From Helicobacter typhlonius (GTDB lineage Bacteria > Campylobacterota > Campylobacteria > Campylobacterales > Helicobacteraceae), in assembly GCF_001460635.1 (NCBI RefSeq), contig NZ_LN907858.1:992001-1056000 (forward strand): a DNA stretch of 64,000 nucleotides, read 5' to 3'. Positions 10,470 to 19,208 of the stretch are shown here, piece after piece; the stretch's first letter is position 1, and the number at the start of each line of letters is the position of its first letter. The position numbers and the translations under genes are program-made. The notes under the pieces were generated by a model. That model did not search any database, was not told where the DNA came from, and worked only from the letters and a program-made list of their open reading frames with translations.

Positions 10470-11354
10470 TTAATTTTCTATCCACTCTTGCATTTTCTTA
10501 TATAGCTGGACACTCACGCGCTTGGTTGCAAACTCAAAGCCCTTATTCGTTTCCTCGCTCACATTTGTGTTAAAAATGGGATTATTACGACAATCTAAAA
10601 TACTAAAAAGTACATCAATTTTTACACCCTTAGCACTTTGAATTGCACGCACCTCCGCATAAAGTGTATGTGCTGCATCATTTTGAATCGTGTAAAATTC
10701 CCCAAGCTCCTTTGCCAAGTCATTGTAGATTCTTGCACTATCTACATTGCTTCTTATGACAAGCTTTGCAGCAGGGAGTGGCATATTCGCGCTTAAAAGA
10801 GATTCGAGATTATCCAAAGAGCGAGTTTGCTTTTCTAAAGTCTGCAATAACTGACTATAGAGCCAAAGTTCATTCAAAGCATTCTCTAAGCGCAACTTAT
10901 CCTTAGCAGAAAGTATCTTGCATTTGCTAAGACTTACTACATTGAGCGTGTTATAAGTATTGTTAAACTTATTTTGAAACTGCGATATAAGCGCACTTTT
11001 CAAAATTTTTGCCTGCACATAATGCTGTCCATTTTCAAACTCACTCTTTGTATATTGCACATCACTTAGCTCCATAGCCGCCACATCTAGCTGTATATCA
11101 CTACTCGCCTTGTGTGTGATATTAGAATCTTGCCTCTGTGTTTGTGTTTTAAACTGAGAACTTACCTGCACACTTAGCTGTGAGCTTATATCATTTAAAG
11201 CCCTAGCCTTAGCACTCTCAAGCTTTGATGCACTACCAAAACCTATAAGATACGCACTATCCTGCGTATCTTTTCCATACCACGAGGGCGGTTTTGCACC
11301 GCCACCACAGCCCATTAAGAAAACAATGCATAATATTGGAATAATAAAGCGCAT
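10470..11354 (-). CDS. LPP20-family lipoprotein (last gene of lipoprotein operon)
   Basis: A 294-residue protein with a lipoprotein signal peptide ending FLMGCGGG (Cys16). The first ~110 residues look like the LPP20 domain: PPSWYGKDTQDSAYLIGFGSA, then ESAKARALNDISSQLSVQVSS, the motif in which a W-containing start is followed by many Ala/Arg/Asp residues. The C-terminal half is helical and ends with a MQEWIEN tail. It is the last of four leftward lipoprotein genes, 13 bases after the second LPP20-type gene. These proteins are thought to sit in the outer membrane or periplasm; function is unknown. Confidence 0.75.
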   Translation of the reverse strand: MRFIIPILCIVFLMGCGGGAKPPSWYGKDTQDSAYLIGFGSASKLESAKARALNDISSQLSVQVSSQFKTQTQRQDSNITHKASSDIQLDVAAMELSDVQYTKSEFENGQHYVQAKILKSALISQFQNKFNNTYNTLNVVSLSKCKILSAKDKLRLENALNELWLYSQLLQTLEKQTRSLDNLESLLSANMPLPAAKLVIRSNVDSARIYNDLAKELGEFYTIQNDAAHTLYAEVRAIQSAKGVKIDVLFSILDCRNNPIFNTNVSEETNKGFEFATKRVSVQLYKKMQEWIEN

Positions 11355-11367
11355 ATATCACTACTCA

Positions 11368-11943
11368 TTAAAATGAGTTGAAGTTTCTTAAAGCTTCTTG
11401 CTTAATATTGCTTGGTAAAAGTTTGTTTTGGTTAATTTGCTTTTTGACATTAGCTTCCAGCTTCGCCTTATTATCAGGGCTAAGCTTTGCAAGGACAAAA
11501 ATGCGAGTAGCATCTTTATTTATCCAAGTATCCGTTTGCTTCGTGCCACTTAAAATATTAGAAACGCTTTGCTCTGTAATTTGTGAAGCAGCACTTTTCA
11601 TACTCGCATCGCCAAAATCACTTTTAGACGAAGCTTTTGCTACTGAAATCAAACCTTCCACCTTGACTTCTACTTGTCTCGCAATCTCATCTCTAGCTAG
11701 GGCTAAAGCTTCATTACGCGCAAAACCTATATCTCCGCCGACAATCTCCGCGTCTCCTATGGCACTCATATCACCTTGTCCGCCATTAAGCACCCAATTT
11801 GGTGCACCCTGAATGCTAAGAGCTTTAAGAGTTTTTTTGTCGATACTCTTTCCGCCAACACCCAGTGCATCATCACCACCACAACCGATTAAAAGAAAGG
11901 CTGCTACAACACTTCCTGCTAATAATTTTACCTTTGTATTCAT
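11368..11943 (-). CDS. LPP20-family lipoprotein
   Basis: A 191-residue lipoprotein with a signal peptide ending LLIGCGGD (Cys21). It shows the LPP20 core: APNWVLNGG, AIGDAEIVGGDIGFARNEALALARDEIARQ (split here by GD/GG turns), and a C-terminal strand TRIFVLAKLS. LPP20 of H. pylori is a surface-exposed lipoprotein antigen; this protein is a family member, not necessarily its orthologue. AAAGGAG precedes the ATG. It lies between the LpoB-like gene (22-base gap) and a second LPP20-type gene (13-base gap). Confidence 0.85.
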   Translation of the reverse strand: MNTKVKLLAGSVVAAFLLIGCGGDDALGVGGKSIDKKTLKALSIQGAPNWVLNGGQGDMSAIGDAEIVGGDIGFARNEALALARDEIARQVEVKVEGLISVAKASSKSDFGDASMKSAASQITEQSVSNILSGTKQTDTWINKDATRIFVLAKLSPDNKAKLEANVKKQINQNKLLPSNIKQEALRNFNSF

Positions 11944-11965
11944 TTTGTCTCCTTTGTTTTAGAAT

Positions 11966-12577
11966 CTACCAACTCACAGAAGATTTCGAACCGACTTTGA
12001 TGATATTTACTTCATCGTCCCATATAACGGTTCCATCTTTGAGATTGGTAAGTGTAAGTAAGAAAAAGTAATCCACGCGCTCTTTGGAGCGAACTCTCGT
12101 ATTTTTTTGCACAATCTTGCCAGAAAGCGACATTTCGGCAGATTTGAGAGTGCCTTTTTCTATTGTTGTGCGTTGGTCAAATTCATCATTATCACGCGCC
12201 TTTCTCGCCATAGTTATACCCTTTTCAGTCTTTGCACCCTGTGCGAGTGTGAGGACAAATTTACCGCCCTTTCTCATATCTCTTGTAATCTTACGACTAA
12301 GCTGGTCTGTATCAATAGTCTGCATTGTATCATTAACCACACCAGAAATCATAAGCACTTTGGGCTTCCCACCACTTGTAATGCTTCTCACCTGAGCACT
12401 ACTCAATAGAGACTGCACACTATCACTTGCTGCTTTTTCAATATCGTGGTAGTCCAAGCCCATACTCGCATAAGACTGGGATTTTGAAGTATCCACATAC
12501 TCCGGTCCCCCGCTACAACCAGCTATTAGAAGTGTGCTTAGTGCCGCTCCACATATTGCTAATTTGCTATTCTTCAT
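11966..12577 (-). CDS. LpoB-like penicillin-binding protein activator
   Basis: A 203-residue lipoprotein with a lipobox LIAGCSGG (Cys21). The mature protein has the PBP-activator LpoB pattern: DYHDIEKAASDSVQSLLSS, then GKPKVLMISGVVNDT, DQLSRKITRDMRKGGKF, a strand with AEMSLSGKIVQKN and the end YFFLLTLTNLKDGTVIWDDEV. In Enterobacteria LpoB reaches from the outer membrane to stimulate PBP1B; whether this relative acts the same way is inference. Its start overlaps the stop of the upstream COG3014-like gene by 11 bases, pointing to translational coupling. Confidence 0.8.
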   Translation of the reverse strand: MKNSKLAICGAALSTLLIAGCSGGPEYVDTSKSQSYASMGLDYHDIEKAASDSVQSLLSSAQVRSITSGGKPKVLMISGVVNDTMQTIDTDQLSRKITRDMRKGGKFVLTLAQGAKTEKGITMARKARDNDEFDQRTTIEKGTLKSAEMSLSGKIVQKNTRVRSKERVDYFFLLTLTNLKDGTVIWDDEVNIIKVGSKSSVSW

Positions 12578-14021
12578 TCACTTCCCCTTTCAAAATTTGA
12601 TAGCTTGGATTCTTATCCTTCAAACGCAAATAGATAATATTATCATATTTTTCGCACAAAGTAATAAGTTTCTTTATTTTTTTATGTTTTTGCTCGCTTT
12701 TTGTGCAAGAAAATTGCACTTCGTAGAGTGTATTTTCATCTGCCTTGAGCGTAAAATCTAGTGTCTTGTTTGGAATCTGTAGAGCTAGAATGCGATGTGG
12801 CAATGCGGTAGAAATGCGTATATCCGCACTATTTGTAGCGACTGAATACATCGCCCCAACCAAAGAACCAATGAGCGCACCTGTCATTCCTAACTGCTCC
12901 CCTCCTAGATTACTTAAGGCTGCTTGAGTGCTTGCCTTGATGATAGAAGAAGTAATTGCGCGTGTGAGTATAAAGGGGAGCTTTTGGCTAAATTCATTCG
13001 TAAGCACACCTTCCAAATTGCCCACTTCAAACGCTTTAAACTCAAGGTTTTCACTATGAGTTATAGCTTTGTAAGTATTAGCACTTGCCTGTCCTCTTTT
13101 TATCTGCGGTATAGAAACACCCGCGTGCAACACCCTAGAGCTCACAATATATGCGGGTAGATCAATTGATACATCTTCGAGTGAGGCACTTCGCCCGTCC
13201 TCTATAATAAACCAAGTGTAAGTGGAATTATCTCCTGCTTGACGAGCATTCACAACCTTTAAGTCTTGATTAATTACCTGTGAGCGCGTGATACCATAAG
13301 ATTCTTTATACAAATCAATCGCCTTTGGATAATCCCCCTCGCTCATAAAAAAGAGGGCTGATACATAGCTTACAGCAGGATTTATAAATCCATCATAAAT
13401 CACAAAATGAGACAAATTACTATATTGAGATTCCAAAATAGAATCCGTGCTTCTGCTCGTTCTATCCTTATCGATTTGCTTCAGTTGCTGATTTTCGCGC
13501 TGTTCCTTATTGCTTTCTGCCATAGCCTTTTGAATATCTTTCCTAAAATACTCTTTCGCGCGTCTTTGTCTATCATTTGCCCGATTAAATTCCACTCGAG
13601 CAAGTGCATAATCTCCCATACGCATAGCATTAAGTGCCTTATAATAGTTAAACATCACGCCTTCATAAATATTGCCACGATAAGTTTTAACATTTTCATT
13701 CACAAGCACTGCACCCACATTGCCAAACATACCGCCCATTAGCCCCTCACCCTCATATTTGCTAAAGAGCCTCTCACCCTGCTCGAGCAAGGCACTCGTA
13801 TCATTTTCGGCTAGGACAAATCCACTCATTCCCGCCTGTAAATTCCATAGCACATCGCCATCCTTGCTCGCCTGCGATTTTGCGTAAGTATAAGCCTTTT
13901 TAGAATCTCCACCATAATAATGGTTATTAAAAGTTTGTAAAGAGCTATGATGGGAACACGCACTCATAAAAACAATCGCCAGTAATGTAAATGTTATCAA
14001 TATGTATTTCCTATATCCCAT
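12567..14021 (-). CDS. COG3014-like lipoprotein with repeat region
   Basis: A 484-residue lipoprotein, first gene of the four-gene lipoprotein operon. The signal peptide is MGYRKYILITFTLLAIVFMSAC. The next ~250 residues are helical and TPR-like (AYTYAKSQASKDGDVLWNLQAG, NYYKALNAMRMGDYALARVEFNRA, YPKAIDLYKESY). The second half carries conserved strands and a glycine-rich helix (GEQLGMTGALIGSLVGAMYSVA). I recall such proteins encoded next to LpoB/LPP20 lipoproteins, as here; function is not known. I chose the ATG at 14021 rather than 14069 because the signal peptide starts there, though neither start has a strong ribosome site. It is divergent from the efflux operon. Confidence 0.7.
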   Translation of the reverse strand: MGYRKYILITFTLLAIVFMSACSHHSSLQTFNNHYYGGDSKKAYTYAKSQASKDGDVLWNLQAGMSGFVLAENDTSALLEQGERLFSKYEGEGLMGGMFGNVGAVLVNENVKTYRGNIYEGVMFNYYKALNAMRMGDYALARVEFNRANDRQRRAKEYFRKDIQKAMAESNKEQRENQQLKQIDKDRTSRSTDSILESQYSNLSHFVIYDGFINPAVSYVSALFFMSEGDYPKAIDLYKESYGITRSQVINQDLKVVNARQAGDNSTYTWFIIEDGRSASLEDVSIDLPAYIVSSRVLHAGVSIPQIKRGQASANTYKAITHSENLEFKAFEVGNLEGVLTNEFSQKLPFILTRAITSSIIKASTQAALSNLGGEQLGMTGALIGSLVGAMYSVATNSADIRISTALPHRILALQIPNKTLDFTLKADENTLYEVQFSCTKSEQKHKKIKKLITLCEKYDNIIYLRLKDKNPSYQILKGEVNEE

Positions 14022-14100
14022 AGCCAATCCCACTATTATCTCACTTAAAAAATATTTAGATAGCATCAAATGTTAATATATTTGTGTTTAAGTTGCCTTG

Positions 14101-14122
14101 AAATTCACATTAAATTCACATT
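14101..14122. repeat. Tandem 11-bp direct repeat at efflux promoter
   Basis: Two identical, directly adjacent copies of AAATTCACATT (14101-14111 and 14112-14122). The period of about one DNA turn and the position just upstream of a TATAAT box suggest a regulator site covering the -35 region of the efflux operon. The protein that would bind is unknown. Confidence 0.55.
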
Positions 14123-14138
14123 TTCCGCATATTATACT

Positions 14139-14144
14139 TATAAT
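14139..14144 (+). promoter_or_regulatory. -10 box of the efflux operon
   Basis: TATAAT lies 23 bases before the GTG start of the outer membrane efflux gene. No good -35 hexamer is seen; the tandem repeat ends 16 bases upstream, where an activator would be expected to replace it. The opposite-strand promoter for the lipoprotein operon is presumably in the same 146-base gap. Confidence 0.45.
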
Positions 14145-14167
14145 TTTAAATCTTATTAAGGATAAAG

Positions 14168-15757
14168 GTGAAACTACATTTTAAGTTTAATATTGTATTA
14201 ATTTTTTTCGCATATAGCATATTTATAGGTTGTAGCACAGATATTTCAAGCCTTGAATATGATGTGAAGCAAACACATATCCCGCAATCATTTGAAAATG
14301 CCAAGCCCTTTAGCGAGACTTTTTCTATAAAAAATATAGAGGATTCTAAAAATACACAATCTCATAGTGGCACACAAGATTCTAAAGATTGGCAAAATGC
14401 AAAAAATACGCAAGATTCAAAAGATTCTACACAATCCACAGAACCCTTTAGTCTTAAAGAATTTAGCACCCTCATTGATGATAAACATTTACATAATCTG
14501 CTCCACATCGCGCTTAAAAACAACACAGATGTGCTGATAATGGCTTCACGCATTAAACAAGCACAATCTCAAATGAAAATCAACACCGCTAATATGTTTC
14601 CCACCATAAATGTAGGATTAAACTCAAGTTATATAGATAATCGCACACTTTCTCAAAGCACGATTGTGCGTCCAGGAGCAAATTCTATCAACGCAAATAT
14701 AAGTATGAGTTGGGAGGTTGATTTATTTGGCAAACTCAATGCCTTGCGTCAATCAAGCAAAAAAGCCTATTTGCAAGCACAGAGTAATCTTTCCTCCGTG
14801 CAAATCTCCCTCATAGCGCAAGTAGCAACCCTCTATTTCACATTGCGAGAGAATGCACATTCCTTACAAATCGCAAAAGCGACACTAGAAAATTTAGAAC
14901 AAATAGAATCTATAAACAAACAAAAATACAATCTCGGACTGATTGATATGAATACTTATCAAGGATTTGTGGCAAACACAACCACGCAGAGAAATAACCT
15001 CGAAAACCTCTCCTACACATTTGAGCAAAACAAAAATGCCCTACTCGTGCTTCTTAACATTAATGCCGAAAATCTCAAACAAGAAATAAATTTTCTTAGC
15101 GAGTATCAATTCCCGCGCATTGCGAGTTTCTATGTGGATAAAATGCCAAGTGATATTTTACTTTTGCGCCCGGATATTCAGGCGAGTATCTATGCCCTAC
15201 ACGCACAACTCTACAAACAAACAAATGCTAAAGCAGCGCGTTTGCCTACCATTTCTTTAAATGGCTCAATAGGTGATATTCTTTATAGCACTAATGCCAA
15301 TTCTATTGGTTCTATCGTCTTTCAAATAGCCAATTCAATTACCGCACCGCTACTCAATCGCACTTCTTTGAAGCAAAATTATCTTATTCAAAAAGAATTA
15401 AGTAATGAAGCATTTTTAACCCTGCAAAACAACATAAACACCGCGCTAGGCGAGATAGAAAATGCGTTTTTTGATATGCAATCTAGAAGCAAACAAACCC
15501 AAAACACATATAATATGTATAAGCTAGGACTAGAAGCCTACAAAGGCAATAGCGCGAAAAATGCGCGTGGGCTACTTGATAAAAATGATTTTCTAGGGCT
15601 TGAAAATACATATTTCAATCTCAAAAATCAGCTTCACAACGCTAAGACAAATGAGATTCTCTCACTCATCACGCTTTTTAAGGCTTTGGGTGGGAATCTT
15701 GCTTTGCAGGATAAAACAAAACAAAATCAAAACTCTACACAAGGACATAAACAATGA
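14168..15757 (+). CDS. TolC/NodT-type outer membrane efflux lipoprotein
   Basis: A 529-residue outer membrane factor, the exit duct of the efflux system encoded by the next three genes. The signal peptide ends in a lipobox (YSIFIGCSTD), as in CmeC/NodT proteins. Two outer membrane efflux repeats follow: about residues 110-310 (INANISMSWEVDLFGKLNALR) and 320-500 (PSDILLLRPDIQASIYAL, the signature that starts the second repeat). Between the signal and the first repeat is a Ser/Asp/Lys/Gln-rich linker of low complexity. It starts with GTG preceded by AAGGATAAAG. The stop overlaps the next ATG by four bases. Confidence 0.9.
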   Translation: MKLHFKFNIVLIFFAYSIFIGCSTDISSLEYDVKQTHIPQSFENAKPFSETFSIKNIEDSKNTQSHSGTQDSKDWQNAKNTQDSKDSTQSTEPFSLKEFSTLIDDKHLHNLLHIALKNNTDVLIMASRIKQAQSQMKINTANMFPTINVGLNSSYIDNRTLSQSTIVRPGANSINANISMSWEVDLFGKLNALRQSSKKAYLQAQSNLSSVQISLIAQVATLYFTLRENAHSLQIAKATLENLEQIESINKQKYNLGLIDMNTYQGFVANTTTQRNNLENLSYTFEQNKNALLVLLNINAENLKQEINFLSEYQFPRIASFYVDKMPSDILLLRPDIQASIYALHAQLYKQTNAKAARLPTISLNGSIGDILYSTNANSIGSIVFQIANSITAPLLNRTSLKQNYLIQKELSNEAFLTLQNNINTALGEIENAFFDMQSRSKQTQNTYNMYKLGLEAYKGNSAKNARGLLDKNDFLGLENTYFNLKNQLHNAKTNEILSLITLFKALGGNLALQDKTKQNQNSTQGHKQ

Positions 15758-17049
15758 ATCTTTACCAAGCATTGCAGCCAAAAACTCGCAAGAAGATTCC
15801 ATTAAAAGTATGGATTATTACTCTCATCATAGTAGCAATCTGTATCGGGGCATTCATCGTGTGGAGAATGATAGGTCCTAAAGTAGAATATGATATGATT
15901 AAGCCTATTCGTGGCGATATAAAATCCAGCATTTCAGCCTCTGGATCGCTTTCTCCTGTAAATGAAGTAGAAATCGGCAGTGTTATTTCCGGACTCGTGC
16001 TTGAAGTGCTTGTTGATGAAAACGATGAAGTCAAGGTGGGACAGGTATTAGCGCGGATAAACCCAGAGACAATTAATCAGCAAATTGCTAAATTTGAAGC
16101 ACAACTTTATTCTGCACGAGCACAACTCAAGGCAAGCGAACAAACCTTGGTAGATAAAAAATGGAATTACGATAGACTAAAGGAGCTGTATGAAGCGACA
16201 AATGGCTCATCTCCCTCAAGGCTTGAACTACAAAATGCAAAAACAAGCTACACCTCCGCACGTTCTGATGTGGAGATAAAGCGCGCTTCTATTGCCGAGA
16301 TAGAGACAAGCATTCAAAGCGCGAAAATTGATTTGAAAAATTCCGAAATTGTTTCGCCCGTTGATGGCATTGTGCTTATGCGTAGCGTTGAAGTCGGGCA
16401 AAGTGTGGCGGCAAGTTTTCAAGCACCTACGCTTTTTAAAGTAGCAGAGAATCTAGAGGAAATGCAACTCTATGCGAGTATTTCCGAAGCAGATATTGGC
16501 AAGGTAAAAGAGGGGCAAGAAGTTGTTTTTACCGTTGATGCGTATCCAGATAGAAATTTTCACGCTAAAGTCAATCGCGTGAATTTTGGCTCGGGCGATG
16601 GTAGTAGCTCATCATCAAGCGCGAGCAGTAGCTCAAATATCATCACCTACCGTGCAAAAATCGAAGTGGATAATAAATCCTTGCTTTTGCGCCCAGATAT
16701 GAGTGCGACTGCTGATATTATCATCGCACAGGCGCAAAATGCGCTCCTCGTGCCAAGTTCTGCTTTGTATTTTGATTTAAATAAATCACTGCAAAGGGCT
16801 GGAATGAAAAAAAATACAAGTAGTTCAAATCCTATGTTTGCAGCCGCGCCCACGCGCCCACGCCCACAAAAGCCACAAGTAGATCCTAAGCAAAAATCTC
16901 AAGGCAAAAGTAGCACATTGTGGATTCTAAAAAATGGCAATCCTGAATCTGTGAATGTAAGAGTGGGTATCACAGATGGCACATACGCGCAGATTCTAAA
17001 CGGGATTGATGAAAATACGCAAATTATTACAGGCATCAAAACAAAATAG
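15754..17049 (+). CDS. MacA-type periplasmic adaptor (HlyD family)
   Basis: A 431-residue membrane fusion protein linking the inner membrane ABC transporter to the outer membrane duct. One N-terminal membrane helix (VWIITLIIVAICIGAFIVW, residues 17-35) is followed by a lipoyl/barrel-sandwich half (VNEVEIGSVISGLVLEVLVDE), a long coiled-coil hairpin (about residues 105-195), the second lipoyl half (SPVDGIVLMRSVEVGQSV) and beta-barrel/MP domains. A run of serines (GSSSSSSASSSS, about residues 285-296) interrupts the barrel domain, and a Pro/Lys/Gln-rich linker precedes the last domain; both are unusual additions. It overlaps the preceding gene by four bases and is followed 8 bases later by the ATPase. 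Confidence 0.88.
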   Translation: MNLYQALQPKTRKKIPLKVWIITLIIVAICIGAFIVWRMIGPKVEYDMIKPIRGDIKSSISASGSLSPVNEVEIGSVISGLVLEVLVDENDEVKVGQVLARINPETINQQIAKFEAQLYSARAQLKASEQTLVDKKWNYDRLKELYEATNGSSPSRLELQNAKTSYTSARSDVEIKRASIAEIETSIQSAKIDLKNSEIVSPVDGIVLMRSVEVGQSVAASFQAPTLFKVAENLEEMQLYASISEADIGKVKEGQEVVFTVDAYPDRNFHAKVNRVNFGSGDGSSSSSSASSSSNIITYRAKIEVDNKSLLLRPDMSATADIIIAQAQNALLVPSSALYFDLNKSLQRAGMKKNTSSSNPMFAAAPTRPRPQKPQVDPKQKSQGKSSTLWILKNGNPESVNVRVGITDGTYAQILNGIDENTQIITGIKTK

Positions 17050-17057
17050 GCGTATTA

Positions 17058-17849
17058 ATGGAAGATTTTATCATTTTAAAAAATGTGCATAAGACTTATG
17101 GTAAGGGCGAGGGTGCATTTGAGGCACTAAAAGGCATAGATTTGCGTATTAATAAGGGTGAGTTTGTCGCACTAATGGGACCGAGTGGCTCGGGTAAATC
17201 AAGTCTTGCAAATATACTCGGCACACTTGATGTGGGCACGAGCGGAGAATATTTGTTTTGTGATATTGATGTGTTTAAACTTACTCAAAATCAACGCGCC
17301 CTCTTGCGTCGAAACTACATTGGCTTTATTTTTCAAGGATTCAACCTCCTTGCAAGAACCACCGCACTTGAAAATGTCGAGCTACCACTAATGTATCGAG
17401 GCATCAAAAAGGCAGAACGTGAAGCGATAGCACTCAACGCACTTGAGAAAGTGGGGTTAAAACAATGGGCTACACACACGAGCGCAAAGCTAAGCGGAGG
17501 ACAGCAGCAACGCGTAGCAATTGCACGAGCAATTGCTTCAGAGCCACTTTTTCTTCTTGCTGATGAGCCAACGGGAAATCTTGACACAAAGCGAAGCGTG
17601 GAAATTATGGAGATTTTACAGGATTTAAATCAAAATCTTGGTATTACAATTCTAATGGTAACACACGAACCAGATATGGCGCAATACGCAAACAGAGAAT
17701 TGCACTGCTTGGACGGACGATTAATTAATGATGAGAGCCCCATAGCACATATAAGCCAAAGTGAAAATAATCAAAATAATAACAGCACATATGACAAAGA
17801 GGGCGAAGATTCTAAAAATACTCTAAGCACAGCAGGAGAAATACAATGA
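17058..17849 (+). CDS. MacB-type ABC transporter ATP-binding protein
   Basis: A 263-residue ATPase of the LolD/MacB group. Walker A is MGPSGSGKS, the Q-loop lies in FIFQGFNL, the signature is [14 protein letters not shown], Walker B is [11 protein letters not shown] and the switch histidine is in MVTHEPDMA. The C-terminal ~35 residues are a polar Asn/Asp/Ser tail not needed for the fold. In E. coli MacB the ATPase and permease form one chain; here they are two proteins with genes overlapping by four bases, so the stoichiometry is set by coupling. The first codons follow a 8-base gap after the adaptor gene. Confidence 0.92.
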   Translation: MEDFIILKNVHKTYGKGEGAFEALKGIDLRINKGEFVALMGPSGSGKSSLANILGTLDVGTSGEYLFCDIDVFKLTQNQRALLRRNYIGFIFQGFNLLARTTALENVELPLMYRGIKKAEREAIALNALEKVGLKQWATHTSAKLSGGQQQRVAIARAIASEPLFLLADEPTGNLDTKRSVEIMEILQDLNQNLGITILMVTHEPDMAQYANRELHCLDGRLINDESPIAHISQSENNQNNNSTYDKEGEDSKNTLSTAGEIQ

Positions 17850-19063
17850 TACTCAATGCTTTCATACTCGCACTAAGGCAGATTAGACGCAATTTTTTGC
17901 GTGCGTTTTTAACAATGCTTGGTATCATTATCGGCGTGGGTGCGGTCATTGTGATGATTAGCCTAGGAAATGGCACAACAAAGATGATAGGAGATAGAAT
18001 CTCCTCACTCGGTAGCAATCTCCTGCTTGTCTTTCCCGCACGCGCAATGAATCCAAGTGGTACAAATCTCCGCCGTAATTTTAGCCTACAAGAGGCACAA
18101 AATCTCTACTCGCTCACGCAAGAATATATACAGGCATTAGCCCCTATTGCGCAAAGTTCTGTAACGCTACAATATCAAGCACAAAATACCTCCACGCAAG
18201 TGCAGGGCATAAATGCGGCGTTTTTTGAGGTAACACAATGGGAAAGTAGTGAGGGGAGAATCTTTGAAGACAATGAGTACCGCGTGGGGAGCAATGTCTG
18301 TCTCATTGGTGAATCTGTGCGTAAAAATCTTTTTATACAAGAGAATCCCCTCGGCAAGAGAATCCGCATAAATAGCATTGTATGTGAATGTATAGGTGTT
18401 TTAGAATCTAAAGGGCAAGGCGGTATGGGAAACGACCAAGATGATATGATTTTATTACCGCTTAAAACCTTTTTGCGTTCTGTATCGGGGAATAATACAT
18501 TATTTTATATCAATCGCCTTATGCTACGCACAAAAGACAGTGTAGATTCTAGCGAGATACTACCCGCGCTCACAAATTCTTTGCGTGAGGTGCGCAATGT
18601 CCGCGACGGTGAGCGAGACTCATTTGAGGTTATGGATACAAAGCAAATTAGCGAGATTCTCACTTCATCTACCAAAAGACTCACTGCATTTTTAGGTATG
18701 ATTGCCGGGGTAAGCTTGATTGTGGGGGGCATTGGTATTATGAATATTATGCTTGTTTCAGTAACCGAGCGCACGAGGGAGATTGGCACGCGTATGGCGA
18801 TTGGTGCTCTCCAAAGCGAAGTGCTGCTACAATTTTTGATTGAATCCATCACCCTTAGTTCGCTCGGTGGGATTATTGGTATTATATGGGCTTTTTTTGC
18901 CTCACTTGGCTTAAGTCATTCTATGGAGATTCCATTTATTTTTGATGTGCCAACCGCAATTATCGCTTTTGTGTTTTCGGCATTTATTGGGGTTTTGTTT
19001 GGGTATATCCCCGCTAAACGCGCCTCAAGACTTAATCCCATTGATGCCCTGCGACACGAGTAA
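17846..19063 (+). CDS. MacB-type ABC transporter permease (FtsX fold)
   Basis: A 405-residue permease. A first membrane helix (about residues 18-42, FLRAFLTMLGIIIGVGAVIVMI) is followed by a ~220-residue periplasmic domain (RNFSLQEAQNLYSLT onward) and three membrane helices near 280-300, 325-350 and 365-385 (SLIVGGIGIMNIMLVSVTERT, IESITLSSLGGIIGIIW, AFVFSAFIGVLFGYIPA). The conserved TREIGTRMAIGA and the ending RASRLNPIDALRHE are hallmarks of the MacB/FtsX family. With the ATPase, adaptor and TolC-like duct it completes a tripartite ABC exporter, possibly for macrolides, peptides or lipids; the substrate is not evident. Confidence 0.92.
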   Translation: MILNAFILALRQIRRNFLRAFLTMLGIIIGVGAVIVMISLGNGTTKMIGDRISSLGSNLLLVFPARAMNPSGTNLRRNFSLQEAQNLYSLTQEYIQALAPIAQSSVTLQYQAQNTSTQVQGINAAFFEVTQWESSEGRIFEDNEYRVGSNVCLIGESVRKNLFIQENPLGKRIRINSIVCECIGVLESKGQGGMGNDQDDMILLPLKTFLRSVSGNNTLFYINRLMLRTKDSVDSSEILPALTNSLREVRNVRDGERDSFEVMDTKQISEILTSSTKRLTAFLGMIAGVSLIVGGIGIMNIMLVSVTERTREIGTRMAIGALQSEVLLQFLIESITLSSLGGIIGIIWAFFASLGLSHSMEIPFIFDVPTAIIAFVFSAFIGVLFGYIPAKRASRLNPIDALRHE

Positions 19064-19208
19064 AGATATAAGTTTCTAAGATAAACATTGTGCTTTAGAA
19101 TTTAAACGCAATGAGAAATTTTCAAAGGATTATCTTTTAAAATCCATTCAACATAAAGCATTTTATAGGAGTTTCAACGCCTTATTAAATCTAAACCCCT
19201 TTCGCACC

